A model generated the notes under the pieces. The model was not told the DNA's origin. It saw nothing but the letters and a program-made list of their open reading frames with translations, and did not search any database. The position numbers were made by a program, and so were the translations under genes. A DNA stretch of 6,210 nucleotides from Bacillota bacterium (lineage in GTDB: Bacteria > Bacillota > Dethiobacteria > DTU022), in contig JAAYGO010000222.1 of assembly GCA_012727685.1 (NCBI GenBank), forward strand, positions 1-6,210. The letters run 5' to 3'. This document shows, in pieces, positions 5,379-6,210 of the stretch. The stretch's first letter is position 1; every line of letters starts with the position of its first letter.

Positions 5379-6210
5379 ATGGTCCGTAAAAACTTGATCG
5401 TGGGTATAGATGTGGGAACGACCCAGGTGCGCGTAATCATGGGCGAACCGCGTCCCGATGGAACGGTCAGTGTGGTTGGATTGGGGCTCAGTCCTTCCGA
5501 AGGCATGAAAAAGGGAGTAATCGTCGACCTGGAAAAAACAGTCGATGCGATTAGCACCGCCCTTGATGAAGCGGAGCGGATGAGCGGGCAAAGTATCGAT
5601 AACGCTTTTATCGCTCTAAAGGGACTGAATGTGGAGCTGGTGAACAACCGCGGCATGGTGGCCGTTTCCGCTGATGATCATGAAATCAGGGAGGAAGATG
5701 TGGAACGGGCGCTGCAGGCTACGAGGGTAATGGCCTTGCCGCCGGATCGGGAGATTGTGGACATCATCCCCCGGGAATATATCGTGGACGGCTATGACGG
5801 CATCCGCGATCCGGTTGGGATGCTGGGGGTGCGCCTTGAAGTGGACGCCATGATCGTAACCAGCCCGATCACCTCGCTGCGCAACCTGCTCCGCTGCATC
5901 AACCGGGCCGGCATAAATGTTAGCGGCATGGTGCTCCAGGCCCTGGCCTTGTCCGAAGTTAGCCTCTCCGCCGACGAGAAAGAGCTCGGCGTTTTCCTAG
6001 TTGACCTGGGCGGAGGCACAACCGAAATCTCTTATTTTCAGCAGGGCAAGTTGCAGCAGTTGACAACCATCCCGATCGGGGGCGAACATATTACCAATGA
6101 CCTGGCCCTGGGGTTAAGGACAAGCATTCTGGCGGCGGAAAACTTAAAGCTGGAGCACGGGCGCGCCCTGCTTGCCCTTGCCGACAGTGAGCCGAAGGTG
6201 GAGATCAGCA
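5379..6210 (+). CDS. ftsA: Cell division protein FtsA, N-terminal part (3' truncated by window)
   Basis: FtsA is the actin-like ATPase that tethers FtsZ filaments to the membrane and recruits later divisome proteins. The frame from ATG 5379 stays open to the window end, giving 277 of roughly 410-430 residues. Domain 1A starts with the phosphate-1 loop GIDVGTTQVRVIMGE (9-23). Subdomain 1C, specific to FtsA, covers about residues 82-163 and includes NNRGMVAVS (89-97) and PPDREIVDIIPREYIVDG (121-138) with GIRDPVGMLGVRLE (141-154). Domain 2 follows with the phosphate-2 motif VDLGGGTTEISYF (208-220) and IPIGGEHITNDLALGL (231-246). The 2B part and the C-terminal amphipathic membrane helix lie beyond the window, where ftsZ is expected next. 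The gene has its own AT-rich upstream region with a sigma-H-like promoter and is 243 nt after murA, so it can be transcribed apart from the mur genes. Confidence 0.96.
   Translation, partial: MVRKNLIVGIDVGTTQVRVIMGEPRPDGTVSVVGLGLSPSEGMKKGVIVDLEKTVDAISTALDEAERMSGQSIDNAFIALKGLNVELVNNRGMVAVSADDHEIREEDVERALQATRVMALPPDREIVDIIPREYIVDGYDGIRDPVGMLGVRLEVDAMIVTSPITSLRNLLRCINRAGINVSGMVLQALALSEVSLSADEKELGVFLVDLGGGTTEISYFQQGKLQQLTTIPIGGEHITNDLALGLRTSILAAENLKLEHGRALLALADSEPKVEIS

Overview
This 6.2 kb window is a piece of a division and cell wall (dcw) cluster. All genes are on the + strand: murD (3' end only), ftsW/spoVE, murG, murB, murA and ftsA (5' part only). The gene order, strong AGGAGG-type ribosome binding sites, frequent GTG/TTG starts, a roughly 55-60% GC composition and a candidate sigma-H promoter before ftsA all suggest a Gram-positive, probably spore-forming member of the Clostridia (Peptococcaceae/Thermoanaerobacterales-like). 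I cannot name the species from the sequence.

Layout. Positions 1-543 hold the C-terminal part of MurD (D-glutamate ligase). After 55 nt comes a complete FtsW/SpoVE-type SEDS glycosyltransferase (599-1705), then MurG after a 30-nt gap (1736-2845). A 116-nt gap follows, with a weak promoter-like hexamer and a very good ribosome binding site, leading to MurB (TTG start, 2962-3861). MurA follows almost without a gap (3876-5135). A 243-nt stretch separates murA from ftsA (from 5379, running off the window). It holds what I read as a broken, internally deleted ftsQ/divIB remnant (about 5140-5296), then a very AT-rich segment (about 23% GC at 5288-5340) with a close match to the Bacillus sigma-H promoter consensus.

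The genes cover UDP-GlcNAc to UDP-MurNAc conversion (MurA, MurB), D-Glu addition (MurD), lipid II formation (MurG), septal or cortex glycan polymerisation (FtsW/SpoVE) and the membrane tether of the Z ring (FtsA). The five Mur/Fts enzyme genes are well-conserved housekeeping genes with their key residues present.

I see no mobile element, CRISPR array, RNA gene or novel multi-gene system. The points worth a second look are the apparent ftsQ remnant, the sigma-H-like promoter of ftsA, and the absence of murC from its usual place between murG and murB.
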